Assembly (NCBI GenBank): GCA_037176905.1
Contig: JBBBWG010005557.1
Location: 1-62,253, forward strand
Source of the DNA: Azolla pinnata
Taxonomy: Eukaryota; Streptophyta; Polypodiopsida; Salviniales; Salviniaceae
Length of the DNA stretch: 62,253 nt
Direction of reading: 5' to 3'
In this document: piece after piece, positions 35,501 to 46,880 of the stretch
Numbering within the stretch: the stretch's first letter is position 1
How the letters are laid out: each line of letters starts with the position of its first letter
Translations under genes and position numbers: made by a program
The notes under the pieces: generated by a model
What the model saw: the letters and a program-made list of their open reading frames with translations, nothing else
The model's database searches: none
What the model was told of the DNA's origin: nothing

Positions 35501-38500
35501 TCTCTGGGCATTATTTCCTGCATTCTGCAATTATCCATCAGATACACAGAAAGGTTTTGGGCTGGTTGCTAAATCTCTGGGTGGTGTGCTTTCCGAGGAA
35601 CCTGAGTTGAGGGGTGTAATATGCCGTGGTTTGCAGGTAGATATCTATAGTTGCATTCTTTGTCCATTTGGAATTTCTAGGTGGACCATTTCGCTGTATG
35701 TTTTATTGGATGATGGTTATGTGGAGTGTTTTAATATTTCATTCCTTGTGCTTCATAGATGCTCATAAGACAGAATAAAGTTGCATGTGGAGACATGGAG
35801 TCCAGTATAGTTAATCAGGAAGATTCTGTTGAAGGGGTGTTCCCTGACAAGGCAGCGGAAGACAGAGCCAAGGCGCTGTACACTGAAATGCATGCGAGAG
35901 TGAATCTTGCAGCCATTGCATCTTTCGCAAGAAACTTCCTTCCCCTCCTGTTCAACATCTTTATAGCATCTTCACCTGAAAAGCGTGGAGTTCTACAGGT
36001 GTATATTTACTTAAATAAACAAATTGAAGTGTGTTCTAATGTATGTATTTCCACTATAGCATGTCATGTGAGGAGCCTATTGCATCTAACTTATGCACAT
36101 GCTACATAAAAGAATTATAAGCTTCTTATGCACATGCTTTTAATCAAAGTTGAAATCCCTGCTCTCAATATCAGGATACAATCGGTGATTTTGCGTCCAT
36201 CTCAGAGAAGAAGGTGGTGAAGGACTTTTTCATAAGCATCATGCAGAAGCTTTTGAAAGCAACCAAGGAAGCTGCTGAATTCCAGAAACCGAAGGGTGCA
36301 GATCTTATGGATCTGAGTGGACCAAAGAAAGAAGAAACCGCATCATCCAGAAGGTAGTATCTGACCTTGTACTTATTTTGCACTGATCTTTTCTATTGGC
36401 AGTATATAATGTTATTTATTCAATATCAATTGGCAGGTGTATATTTATGGACTTGGCGTTGTCTCTCTTGCATGGCTTGGATGAGGAAAGTATCGGAATT
36501 TTGTTTACTGCAGTGAAACCTACCTTACAGGTAAAAAATATTTAAATATTCCGTTTTTGAATGTTGTATAAACTTTGATTAAACATGAGTTATATTGATA
36601 ACAGGATGTAGATGGATCAGTACAGAAAAAAGGGTACAAAGTCTTGTCTGGTCTATGTAAGGTAAGATCCTGGAATGATTTACTTTTCTTGTTGTACGGT
36701 TCTGTTTTAGTTACATTCTTATATTGGTTGCAGTATGGACTTACTGTAGATTCTTTTGAAGGAATCTGCAGGGTTTCTTGATCGAAAATCTGGTGATCTC
36801 CTGGAGTTGCTGCTTGTGGTGATGCCTGCATGTCATTTCTCAGCCAAACGTCATCGTCTGAGCTGCCTACATCCACTTATCCTCCATGTTTTTAGGGTAT
36901 ATGCAGAGATATATCTAAATTAGTTTTGTCGGTGGTCATTTTAGTTGGTGTAACAATATTATGCTTGCCAAACAGTCAAAAGTGCAGAATGGGGATGGAG
37001 ACAAAATATTGAGCTCTTTTGTTGGTGAAATTATTTTGGCTACAAAAGAGGTAAACAACTCCATTGTGTGTTTCTCATGTTCATTGACGAATACTCATGT
37101 ATAAAGACTTTGTTTATTCCAAGGTCCTAGCCAACCGATTGTCTTGTTTGCAGTCATGATAAAAAGCTCTTTAACAGTAGTATATAGTATGTTGCTAACC
37201 TTTTGAAAGTGTGTTATCTCACTGGACTTGATTCAAATCATGAACAGTCCAACATAAAGACACGGAACACAGCTTATGACATTCTAGTTCAGGTGGGACA
37301 CAACTTGAAAGATTCTGATCCATTTAATTCAGATGGCAAGCTGCTTGAGTTTTTCACCATGGTAAATTGCTTTTCCACACCCTCCAATGTGAGTGACCTA
37401 GCAATATTCTTCCTGATTTCTTTTCTTTGCTCTGTAGATTGTTGGATGCTTAGCAGGAACTACCCCACATATGCAAAGTGCAGCCATTACAGGCCTTGCA
37501 AGATTGATATATGAATTCCAGGATCTTTGCCATACTATACCTGAACTCCTTCCATCTGCTCTACTTTTGTTGCACACCAAGAGTAGGGAGGTTATCAAGG
37601 TAAAGCACGTTTCTTGGTGAAAGTTCGAGTTATCTTATTAATTGAAACTAACGACAGCTCTGGGTTTTCTCTGTAGTCTGTTTTAGGGTTTTTAAAAGTT
37701 GTGGCTGCAAGGCAACCAGTTGAACATTTGCAGGAACACCTCAAAAGTATAGTGGAGGGCCTTCTGTTGTGGTCTGATGACTCAAAAAATCATTTCAAAG
37801 CAAAGGTACTTTTACCCCTAAACAAGTCCTAGTTCTCACAGCATACTCTTCATATAGAGATTAAGCATTCTTATATTAGAAACTTTTGTTACTAAGCTGT
37901 CTTGTCCACCAGCTTCATGTATGCCATTCTAGCCCGAGGTGAACCATACTTTTGTGTTGCTATACTGTTAATCAATATAATAGAAAACCAGATTATGGAC
38001 ATATTTGTCCTGTTTTGATGTGCTCGCATCAGTATACGGACGTAGGAGACTACTTTCAGTAAAGAGAAATGAATGCTAGATTCACTCCCACATACTGAAT
38101 TTTGTACAACTGTCCTTCCATTTGTACAGGTGCGGGTGCTTTTTGAAATGCTTGTGAGGAAATGTGGCCTACAAGCTGTTTCTGCTGTGACGCCTGAGCA
38201 GCATGCAAAGCTTATAACTCATATTCGAAAGGTATCTATCACGCATGAAGCTCAGGGACTTCCTTCAATTCGAAACTGATATTTTTCGCTTTAATTTGGT
38301 TGGGATTGCAGATGAAAGATAGAAAAGAAAAAGAAAAAGAAAAAAGAGGGGGCGATGAAAATCAATCACATAGATCATATGCAACTTCAGGAAGGTTGGT
38401 CCTCACAATCATACATACATCTGTGATTGTCTAAACTCATGAGCAAGCATGTAATTTGTAAGAAACGTGCTGTTATGTGCATGAATATATTAGCAGGTCC

Positions 38501-40096
38501 CTCCTTGTCTTGTTCCTCTTTTCTTTCTCCATCTCTCTGTCCATCTCTCTTCATATGCCTAGCTGCTATTTCTGTCAAGGGTTACCAATAGTGTGTGAAA
38601 GGAAGGGGGGGAAAGCAAACAAAAAGAAAAACAAATGAGGACAGAAATAAGTGATGGGAGATGACAACCGACCGATTCACATTAATGCGAAGGAAATTGT
38701 ATAGAAGTAGTGGGCAATTGATTCGTCATCACAGCTACACGGATAACACTAAAATCTTCTTTGGTAAACCAAGAAGGTTGTACTAGTTCTCTCTCTCTAC
38801 TGGTGTCCAAATGTATCACATAAAATGTATTGTTTTTGACCTTTGAAGACAATAATAAAATCTGTCTCCCTCCCTCATCTCGCACGTGCACACGCTAGCT
38901 CTCCCATGTGCAACTCTTTCTATCTACCATCTAACTCCATATTTTCTATTTCCACATTTTCCTTCACCGATTCTCTATGTTCTATGATGCTGTTAGTTAC
39001 TCTGTAGATCCCTCCTAATGCTTTCCCAATATTCAAACGCACCACTAATCACACATCCATCCCTGTAGAGCTCCACACCTAAGTAGTTTGCAATACACAT
39101 GGAAAAATTGAGAGGTGATTTATAGTGTGATAAATGAAGGGCAGGACGTGCATAGGAGATATATGCTTACAGTGGTGAGTTGATTAAGGATGCATGCGTA
39201 AGTGATCACTCTGTATATGTACCTGTTTTCGATGTATGTGTTGATCTAAATTAGGTGAACTTTAATTTCTTGATGCAGGCAAAGTAAATGGCAACATACA
39301 CAATTCTTTGGAGATGAAGATGGAAGTGATGATGAAGATATGGAAGATATGGATGCTTCCACTGTGGCATTGAGCAAACGATCACGGACCACCATGAAGT
39401 ATGGGATACCATGTATTGCCTTTGAGGAAGACTTTATTTATCTAAGGTTTTTTGATATTTATAATCTTGGCATTCATTAGGTCAGGGAAAAAACAACGCA
39501 AATCCAGCAAGGTGCTTCCTGAGGATGACATTGATGGGGAAAGTGAACCATTGGACCTTTTGGATGCACAGAAAACTCGGTCTGTCTTGTCCACCAACAA
39601 GCTGAAGAGGAAAAATGATGACAGTGATGACGATCTAGAGATTGATATGGATGGGCGGTTCATAGTTCCAGATGAGAACTCGAAGAAGAAAAAGAAGACA
39701 TTCAAGGGTGATGATGACACTGATATGCAAAGCAGCAGAAGTGGAAAGAGCAACAAGAAACTGAAATCTGAGGGAAAGAGTAGTAAGAAGAGGAAGACTG
39801 AGACAGGGTGGGCATACACTGGAGAAGAGTATGTGAATAAGAAAGGAATTGGGAAAGGTGATATGAAGCGAGAAGGGAAGCTCGATCCTTATGCATACTG
39901 GCCGCTGGATCCAAAGATGATGAACAGAAGAAGTGCTAAGAAAGCAGCTGCGAGAAAGGGCCTTGCGAGCGTTGCCCAAATGACGAGAAAAATGAAGGGT
40001 TTGAGTGCATCCGAGGCCCTCACATTGAAAGGGAAAAGCATGAAAAGCATGAAAGGGAAGAACAAGGTTCACAAAGGCAAAAGCAAAAGGAAGTGA
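32511..40096 (+). CDS. RRP12: RRP12-like ribosome biogenesis factor
   Basis: Nineteen exons: 32511-33191, 33814-34345, 34646-34891, 34976-35067, 35154-35363, 35445-35636, 35759-35998, 36175-36353, 36437-36530, 36605-36661, 36762-36896, 36976-37050, 37248-37361, 37438-37599, 37677-37805, 38130-38231, 38312-38394, 39279-39398 and 39481-40096. All phases close, giving 1352 residues. The protein is almost wholly helical HEAT/ARM-type repeat, with a NUC173-like region in the middle (WALFPAFCNYPSD, LARNFLPLLFN-like), then SAKRHRLSCL and CLAGTTPHMQSAAITGLARL. The C-terminal exon is a Lys-rich nuclear/nucleolar tail containing the conserved DPYAYWPLDPKMMNRR. Known role: karyopherin-like factor needed for export and maturation of both pre-ribosomal subunits, and nucleolar in plants. 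An acidic DEDMEDMDAS patch precedes the tail. Family assignment is strong from length, architecture and tail. Confidence 0.92.
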
Positions 40097-41361
40097 TGGA
40101 GTGACCTAGCCATGAAATTGAGGACTTCTCAGTCTATTGTATTTTTGTCGACCTGTGAATGCACAGCAATTGTGCAGTCGCTTTGATAATATCGACCACC
40201 CGAACATGCGCAGAGAAAGATGCAAAGGAATAGCTTACTTTCCCTCCTCCTAATTGATGTATCGTTGATGCTGTAGAAATCTTCATTGTTGTGGATTGAA
40301 GATTTCGAATGAGGCGTAACTGTACATTTCTGAGCTCGGTATAAATTGAAGGCAGTGTTTGAGCTTGTTATGGGTGGAGTGATCACATGGCAAAGGTGCT
40401 TTTGTCTAAAGATATTTTGCATGGGTCTCATGCCATCATCAAAGTCAGCTTCTTTTCTCTTCAGGTTTGTGGTGGGTTCATGTTACTCTTGAGGATCTAG
40501 CGGGGCATAGTACGTACGGAAGTACGTATCGGTGGAAGGGTATGAATTATGTATGAATTATGTATGGTACTGCTAGGCACAGGTGCAAAAAACACATGGT
40601 ACCCAAAGAACTGGAAAACAGAAAAAAAAAGGAGGAAAAACACAGGGATGGGGGGAAGCATATGCTTGCTTTCTCCTTTCCCTTGTGATCTTGGCCCAAC
40701 TGTTTTTGGACCCCTTTTTTCCCTAACTTTATCCGTGGTGTTCCCTTTTTCTAGTTACAACAAAACTCCTCTTGGCCCTCCTCACAGGTTTGTCTTTGGG
40801 GCATTGTCCCTCTCTCTCTCTCTCATATTATGTTCAATGAAATATGTAATGTTTTTAATCCAATAAGACATGATGGGTTATCTTATATAAACATAGGATG
40901 ATTGTTCGTTGTAAGATTCTCGTAGATTAAGTGGGTTACACAAGCCATCACTGTTAACGGGTTCATATTAGCCTGAGCGGAAGTTAAACATCTCTCTCAT
41001 ATAGAACATTGGATGATTGTGTTTTGTAATCATCGTCACACTCTCATAGAAGAGTGGGGACACACAAAACAGTATTATTATTGTACGCTTTGTCTCATGG
41101 GGTTAGTTATATCGGCCTAGGCAGCCGTCAACACAATCTCTCTCTCTCTCTCTCTCTCTCATACTCTCTCACACACTCTCATATAAGCATTGGATGGTTG
41201 TATTTGGAATCATCATCATATAAAACATTGGAGGATTGTGTTTTGTAAGTCATCGCAGCACAACTCTCGTAGATGAGTGGATACACAAAATAGTGTTATT
41301 GTGCGCTTTGTCTCATGGGGTTAGTTCTTATATCGGCCTAAGCAGCCATTAACACAATCTT

Positions 41362-41402
<41 letters not shown>

Positions 41403-41460
41403 ATTCTTCCGTCTACTGTGAGCAGCAAGCATAGCGATTTGCACAAGCGGAGACACAGGG
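40097..41460. promoter_or_regulatory. Upstream region of the EF-hand gene with ~218-bp direct repeats
   Basis: After the RRP12 3' UTR, a segment containing GCTTTGTCTCATGGGGTTAG, ATATCGGCCTA and AACACAATCTCTCTC occurs at about 41005-41162 and again at about 41225-41398 (218 bp apart). A more diverged partial copy lies at 40890-41003. Each copy ends in a CT tract (41128-41160, 41365-41398). The second copy finishes about 60 bp before the ATG, so the repeats are likely part of the promoter or leader. Confidence 0.6.
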
Positions 41461-44387
41461 ATGGCTATGGTGCCAGGGCCCAGAGCAACAACCGGCGGCG
41501 GCGGCGGAGGCGGCCGATCGGGGACGAACCACTACGCGCAGGGAGCCCGCAACAGCAGCTTGAACATGCGCTTCACGGAGGAGGCGGCGATGCTAGCGTT
41601 GGCGTGGTACTCGAGCCAGGCGCCGGCGCTGCAGGCGCAGGCGTCGGAGATGTTCCGCGCCATGGACATGGACGGCGACGGCTCGGTGTCGGCGGAGGAG
41701 CTCCGCGCGTCGGCCGCGTACAGGCAGCTGGCGCAGGCGTCGGCGCCGCCCGACGCGCTCCTGCGCGCGCTCGACGCCGACGGCAGCGGCGCCCTCAGCT
41801 TCGAGGAGTGCATCACGCTCTTCTACCTGCTCGCCGTGCGCGGGGGCCGCGCCTGCCGCAGCTGCGGCGCCTGCATCCTCCGCGTCGGCTTCACCTGCAC
41901 CGTCTGCTGGCAGCGGTAAGTACGTATTCCTCTTCGCGCTGCCGTATCGCGTACGTACGTACGTACGTATTCCTCTTCGCGCTGCCGTATCGCGTACGTA
42001 CGTACGTACGTATTCCTCTTCGCGCTGCGGTCGCGTACGTACGTATTCCCTTCGCGCTGCTGTCGCCTACGTGCGTACGTGCGTACGTATTCCCTTCGCG
42101 CTGCTGTCGTACGTATGTATTCTCTTCGCGCTGCTGTCGCGTACGTACGTATTCTCTTCGCGCTGCTGTCGCGTGCGTGCGTGCGTGCGTACGTACGTAT
42201 GCATTGATCCGTAGATGTCGGTCGAGAATACATTTCCGTGCATCGTCCGCGTACTCGAGCTGCATCCTCCGCCCGAGCAGCGGCATTCGGAGCTCGAGCG
42301 GGGAACGTGTTCTTGCTAACCGACTGAAAAAAACCCCTTTGCTCGAATTCTACGAGAAAGGATGGAAAGAGCAGCTGAAACGTCAGCTTTGGTTTTTGCA
42401 CTGTCTGTCTGCTGGCCTCGCATTCTCTTCCTGGTACTATTCTGTAGTGTGTACGTACGTACGTACATATGTATGCATAGAACCGTAGATTTTAGTCAAG
42501 AATACATTTAGCCTCGCATTCTCTTCATGGTACTATTATGCAGTATGTAGGTAGGTATGTACGTACGTATGTATGTATGCGTAGAACCATAGATTTTAGT
42601 CAAGAACACATTTCGTGCATTCGTGTTCGAGTATAAAAAAGTGTTATTCAAGAATGAAAAAGAAAAAAGGCTCCAACGTACGAAATGAACCATTTGTTTT
42701 GTCGAACAGAAAATAGAAGTAAAATATAATTTATCGATTCGGAACAAGTACAATTAAAATTTGAATTAAAAATTTACACGAGAGCCGGACCCATATTTCA
42801 AATGCGCTTTGCTTTCCCGCTTGGCCAATCCTTTATTGTAATACTAATTTCATTCAAACATAGAGGTATTATACTTGTAATATTCGCATTCGTTTTCAAT
42901 CATCCGCGTGTTCGCGTTTGATATGCTCGGCGAATGCGAATATTACTGCAATCTATGCATAGAACGAACCATACTTTCGCAAGCTGCAAATGCAATCGAG
43001 AATGTTTCGAGCATTCGAGATTGATAAGTCAACAAAAGAATGTTTCGAGCCCAGAAGAATGGCAAATTTAACAAAACATTTAAATTCTAAAAACTACAAA
43101 TGACTTCTTCTAAAAGCAGGAAAAGTTGTTATGATTATTGTCGGTTTTTTTAACAAGAAAAAAATGAAAAGCACATCACGTTCGATCCTAACATTCGCAA
43201 GCATCGACAAACTTAACATTCGTGATTGCAAAAAAACCAGAAGCTTGCGAATGTTACGTTTCTATCGATGTATTGTATATACGTATGTTAGGAAACGCAT
43301 GAGAGTAAAAATGGCTGACGTAAGCTTCGCCATTGTCTGTCTGTTTGCAGGCGCTCGCCCGCGGCGCCCGCCACGTTCGACGTTTGCGCCGACTGCTTCC
43401 TCGCGCGTGCGTTCGCGCACCCGCACGACGCGTTCCTCGACGAGTACCAGATGTACAACCTAATGATGCACCGCTCCATCTTCTACAAGATGCCCTCCGT
43501 CGATCCCAAGGTAGGTATCTGAAAGCATAAGGTCTGTGGGGACAGGGTCCTGACTATTAGTACTTGCAGCTCGACAGCTTGTTCAGCGCATTCCTTCAGT
43601 GCATTTGCCGTAAAGTGACTCGGATCTCGATTGTTCAAGTGTATACATTCGTGCATTTGTATTCGAGTATACAAGTATTGTTCGACAACAGGTGAAAGGT
43701 TCATTCAGTCGATTGGTTACATGCTCGTATGACATGCTGCAGAATCTGGCGGAGTGCCGCGTGTGCGGAGAATCGCACTCCAAGGAGAGCCCCGCGTATC
43801 TCCTCGCGGATGGGACCCACCTGGTGAAGGACACGATCAGAGCGGGCGCGTACATCTGCGAGTGGTGCATCTGCTGGCAGTGCTCGCGATGCGGCGGCTT
43901 CTTCCGCGGCCAGAACTGCAGCGCGAGGCCGTCGCAGTGGCGAGAAGCCGCGCGCTTCTGCGGCCGCTGCGGAGGCCAGAAGAAGCAAGACATCGATCTG
44001 AGGACGTTACTGGAGGTCAGTAGCATTACTCTCGTAGCGATTCTTTCGGAAACAGTGAAAGCGCGAAGAAGAAGAAGAAGAAGAAGAAGAAGAAGAAGAA
44101 GAAGAAGAAGAAGAAGATCTGGGGATTGGGTAGCAGATAAAAATATCGGGCGTGTTGTTTCTGGGGATTTGTAGGACGTTGAGTTCAAGCACGGCGACAA
44201 ATCCTGCGAGCCCTGTAACGTCAAGATCCGCAACGGGATCCTGATCCCGCTCGCGGCGCTCGACACGTCCGCCGAAGAGAAGCCGCTGTTCGACAACGCG
44301 AGCGCGATGCGGCTCCTCGCGAGCGGCATCAAGTCCCTCCAGATGGGCGAGAAGATGCTGCGGAAGGAAGGTTGCACCATAATGTAG
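41461..44387 (+). CDS. EF-hand plus Cys-rich (zinc-finger-like) protein with CaaX end
   Basis: Four exons: 41461-41915, 43351-43510, 43743-44015 and 44175-44387, giving 366 residues. After a Gly-rich start come two canonical EF-hand loops at residues 69-80 (DMDGDGSVSAEE) and 105-116 (DADGSGALSFEE), with all calcium ligands present. Cys-pair modules follow: CRSCGACI...GFTCTVCW with a later CADCF (ZZ-like), CRVCGE, CEWCICWQCSRCGGFF, CGRCGG and CEPCNV. The C-terminus is GCTIM, a CaaX box whose final Met favours farnesylation, so membrane attachment is inferred. Family knowledge: EF-hand/ZZ-like plant proteins are poorly described, and no reaction is known. Exons are GC-rich, while intron 1 (1.4 kb) holds a minisatellite and a dispersed repeat. 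A calcium-sensing adaptor is a guess only. Confidence 0.85.
41920..42215. repeat. GTACGTAC / TTCGCGCTGC minisatellite in EF-hand intron 1
   Basis: About seven tandem copies, 35-52 bp long, of TATTCCTCTTCGCGCTGCYGT followed by a variable CGTACGTACGTACG run. The array starts at the donor site itself (GTAAGTACGTATTCC at 41916). Related GTACGTACGTA patches follow at about 42450 and 42555. Confidence 0.9.
42965..43270. repeat. Dispersed repeat, copy A (within EF-hand intron 1)
   Basis: Shares colinear blocks with 58842-59110: CGAACCATACTTTYGCAAGC, GCAATCGAGAA, GCATTCGAGATTG, CAGAAGAATGG, ACATTCGTGNTTGCAAAA and CCAGAAGCTTGCGAATGTTA. The order and spacing are the same in both, with small indels. 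No open frame is shared, so a short non-autonomous mobile element or its remnant is the best explanation. Confidence 0.7.
44040..44120. repeat. (GAA)n microsatellite in EF-hand intron 3
   Basis: About 17 AGA/GAA triplets (44068-44117) inside the intron between 44015 and 44175. Confidence 0.9.
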
Positions 44388-46880
44388 TTAGCAGAAGCCC
44401 CTTCCTTGTACAACAATCCTTTCAAGTGTGTTTGTGACTGTATCTCTGTGTGTGTGTGTGTACAACAATCTGGCTCTGTCATCCAAGGTTGTATATATAT
44501 AATAAAAAAATTGCACGATCGAATCAAACAGATCTCTGTGGATGTAAAACCTTGTTGGGCCGCGATTTGCTCGTCAGAATCGCCGCCGGAATTAGCATTT
44601 AAAACATGGGATAGAAGGCTTGACTGAGGAGGTCAACTTTTCCAGGGGATTTTTATGGCAAACATCTGACGTTGCCTGTTTACAGCAAGCAAACTAGCCT
44701 TGCGTCCGCTGTCTTTGACAAGCCGACAATTCTGAACCCATCAAACTGACTTCCCAAGACAGACAGGTTTTTGCCCAAATCCTGAGTCATTGCCATCTCC
44801 GAAACGGAGAACGTGCACACGGGTGCGAAACTTGAAGAAAAGGAGTCGGTGAGAATGGTGCCGATTACGCCGAAAACCTGACCGATCTCCTTCACCCCCA
44901 AGACACTGATCGAGTCATTCGAAACGGGGCATTCTTCCGCATAGCATCGATCTAATTAGGGGCACAATGTCGATCCGATTGTGCCGAAAACCGTCAGAAA
45001 GTGGCGTAACTTTCCTTCGTGTATGGTTCCGATTTCGACAGAAACCCATGGAACCATTCAAAACAGCTAAAAAACCCTGATATATTTTCTCAGCATTATT
45101 GTTACATCGTTCCAAACACACACGCAAGAAACCGATCCCAGTTATCGTAAATTCGGTTCTACATATCGGCTGGTTAATCAGTCGGGGATTTTTTAACCCC
45201 CACATAAGAATAAGATCTAATCCGATGGTTAATCCTCCCTTAATCCTTTTCTTAATCCTCACTAATCAGGGCCTCAAATCCCTTCTATGATCTGTGCATC
45301 TCAAGGATGTCATGTTCTTATTCTGTTCTTCATTTTTGTTCTTCTATTTTTTTTGGGCATTTCAACGAGAAAACACAGAAACCCATGGAACCATTCGAAA
45401 CAGCTAAAAAACCCTGATATATTTTCTCAGCATTATTGTTACATCGTTCCAAACACACACGCAAGAAACCGATCNNNNNNNNNNNNNNNNNNNNNNNNNN
45501 NNNNNNNNNNNNNNNNNNNNNNNNNNNNNNNNNNNNNNNNNNNNNNNNNNNNNNNNNNNNNNNNNNNNNNNNNNCTCAAATCCCTTCTATGATCTGTGCA
45601 TCTCAAGGATGTCATGTTCTTATTCTGTTCTTCATTTTTGTTCTTCTATTTATTTTTGGGCATTTCAACGAGAAAACACAGACGAAGACAGAAATCGTTC
45701 TGTGTGTTTCCATTGTCTCATGTCCACGATCTGATGATCTCCATCTGCTGCTGCTCATCTCCTCCCTCGCAGTAGCAGACATCTCCGCAGCTTCCAGGTA
45801 ACGATCTCTCCCCGCCATGGATTTCTTCTTCTTGTTCTTATTCGTGTTCTTGTTCTTGTTCTTGTTCGTGTTCGTGTTCTTGTTCTTGTTCTTGTTCGTG
45901 TTCTTGTTCTTGTATCGAAGTTGCCATGGCTGTACATCCGCATTTCTTCTTCTTCTCTCTCTCTCTCTCATGTTCTGAGATACTCTGGGCTTTGATTTTT
46001 GCTTGGCTGTGATGATGGGAGATCCCGCTTCCGCTTCATTCGTCTCCCTAATCCAGGACGCTTTGCATCCGTTTTTTTTCTCTCTCCAAGATGGACTTTT
46101 TTTGCTTCCGTCTTGTTGATCTGTAAGGCCCCGATGAGGAGCTCTGCTACAGTCGCTTCTCTGCGTCATATTCCCTGCACTTCAATGCAAAACTTGCAGT
46201 GGTATATCGTACTCTACAAGATCTTCCTGTCTAATTCTGGTATGCAAATACGAATATGTGCCATTTTTTATTTAGAAATGGAGCTACTCTTTTGCACTAG
46301 AACGAGCCATTCCTCTGCTAGATCTTCTGCATGGTATTTTCTGCCGTCCAACGAGAAATATTCGTCAGGACTGTTCATCGTTGTCATATTTTGTGCCGAC
46401 ATTTACGCAGCTCTTCACATCCTGTTTCGCTTCTATATCTCATGTTTTTCGTTGCAGTATCCAAGTAGGCCACTAATGTACGTGCTACGACGATCTGCAT
46501 ATTGTCGATTTGGTATTTAATGCTCATTCTTCTGAGTTTTCATGGCACACGTGTTAAGATTCTTCTAATCGGCCGCTGCTGACATGGCTCTGCTCTGATG
46601 AACAGCAATTTGATATCTTACAAGTAGGTGAAAGGTTACAGCGTTAGACGGGCATATTTTCTTACCTTCACCAATTTTTCACTTGAGCATTATGCCTGCA
46701 AATCATTGGCTGAGCATGGTTATATTGAAAATAGAGAGCAACATTGGGGCTTCAAATCTTTCAGGGCATGGTTGCAACAGTGCTCAGTAGCACGCAAAAT
46801 TTTTTACCCTGGAATCTTTAAAGCGAGTTTGCACGATGATTGCTCAAATCTCAGCATTAAGGGATTTGTAATTGTTCACT
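44388..46880. other. Intergenic region and likely 5' leader of the AP-5 mu gene
   Basis: Contains a 337-bp tandem duplication broken by an N gap (separate entry), an octamer-like GTTCTT repeat at about 45826-45912, and a candidate 5'-UTR exon ending CTTCCAG before GTAACGATC at about 45799. I see no coding exon before 46881. Confidence 0.4.
45041..45650. repeat. 337-bp tandem duplication interrupted by a 100-N gap
   Basis: GAAACCCATGGAACCATTC occurs at 45041 and again at 45378. The copies stay aligned to ACCGATC (45137 and 45474), where Ns begin (45475-45574). Sequence matching 45273 onward resumes at 45575. The second copy therefore lacks the equivalent of 45138-45272. The visible parts differ at only a few bases. 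Confidence 0.92.

Noticed and set aside
41418-42488. 356-codon open frame overlapping the EF-hand exon
   Set aside because: Out of frame with the EF-hand/zinc protein; Arg-rich from GC-rich codons, then runs through the intronic repeat.
45287-45801. Open frames across the second N run
   Set aside because: Repeat-derived and interrupted by unknown sequence; no domain.
45612-46169. 185-codon minus-strand frame with NKNKNTN repeats
   Set aside because: Translation of the GTTCTT repeat; no family similarity.
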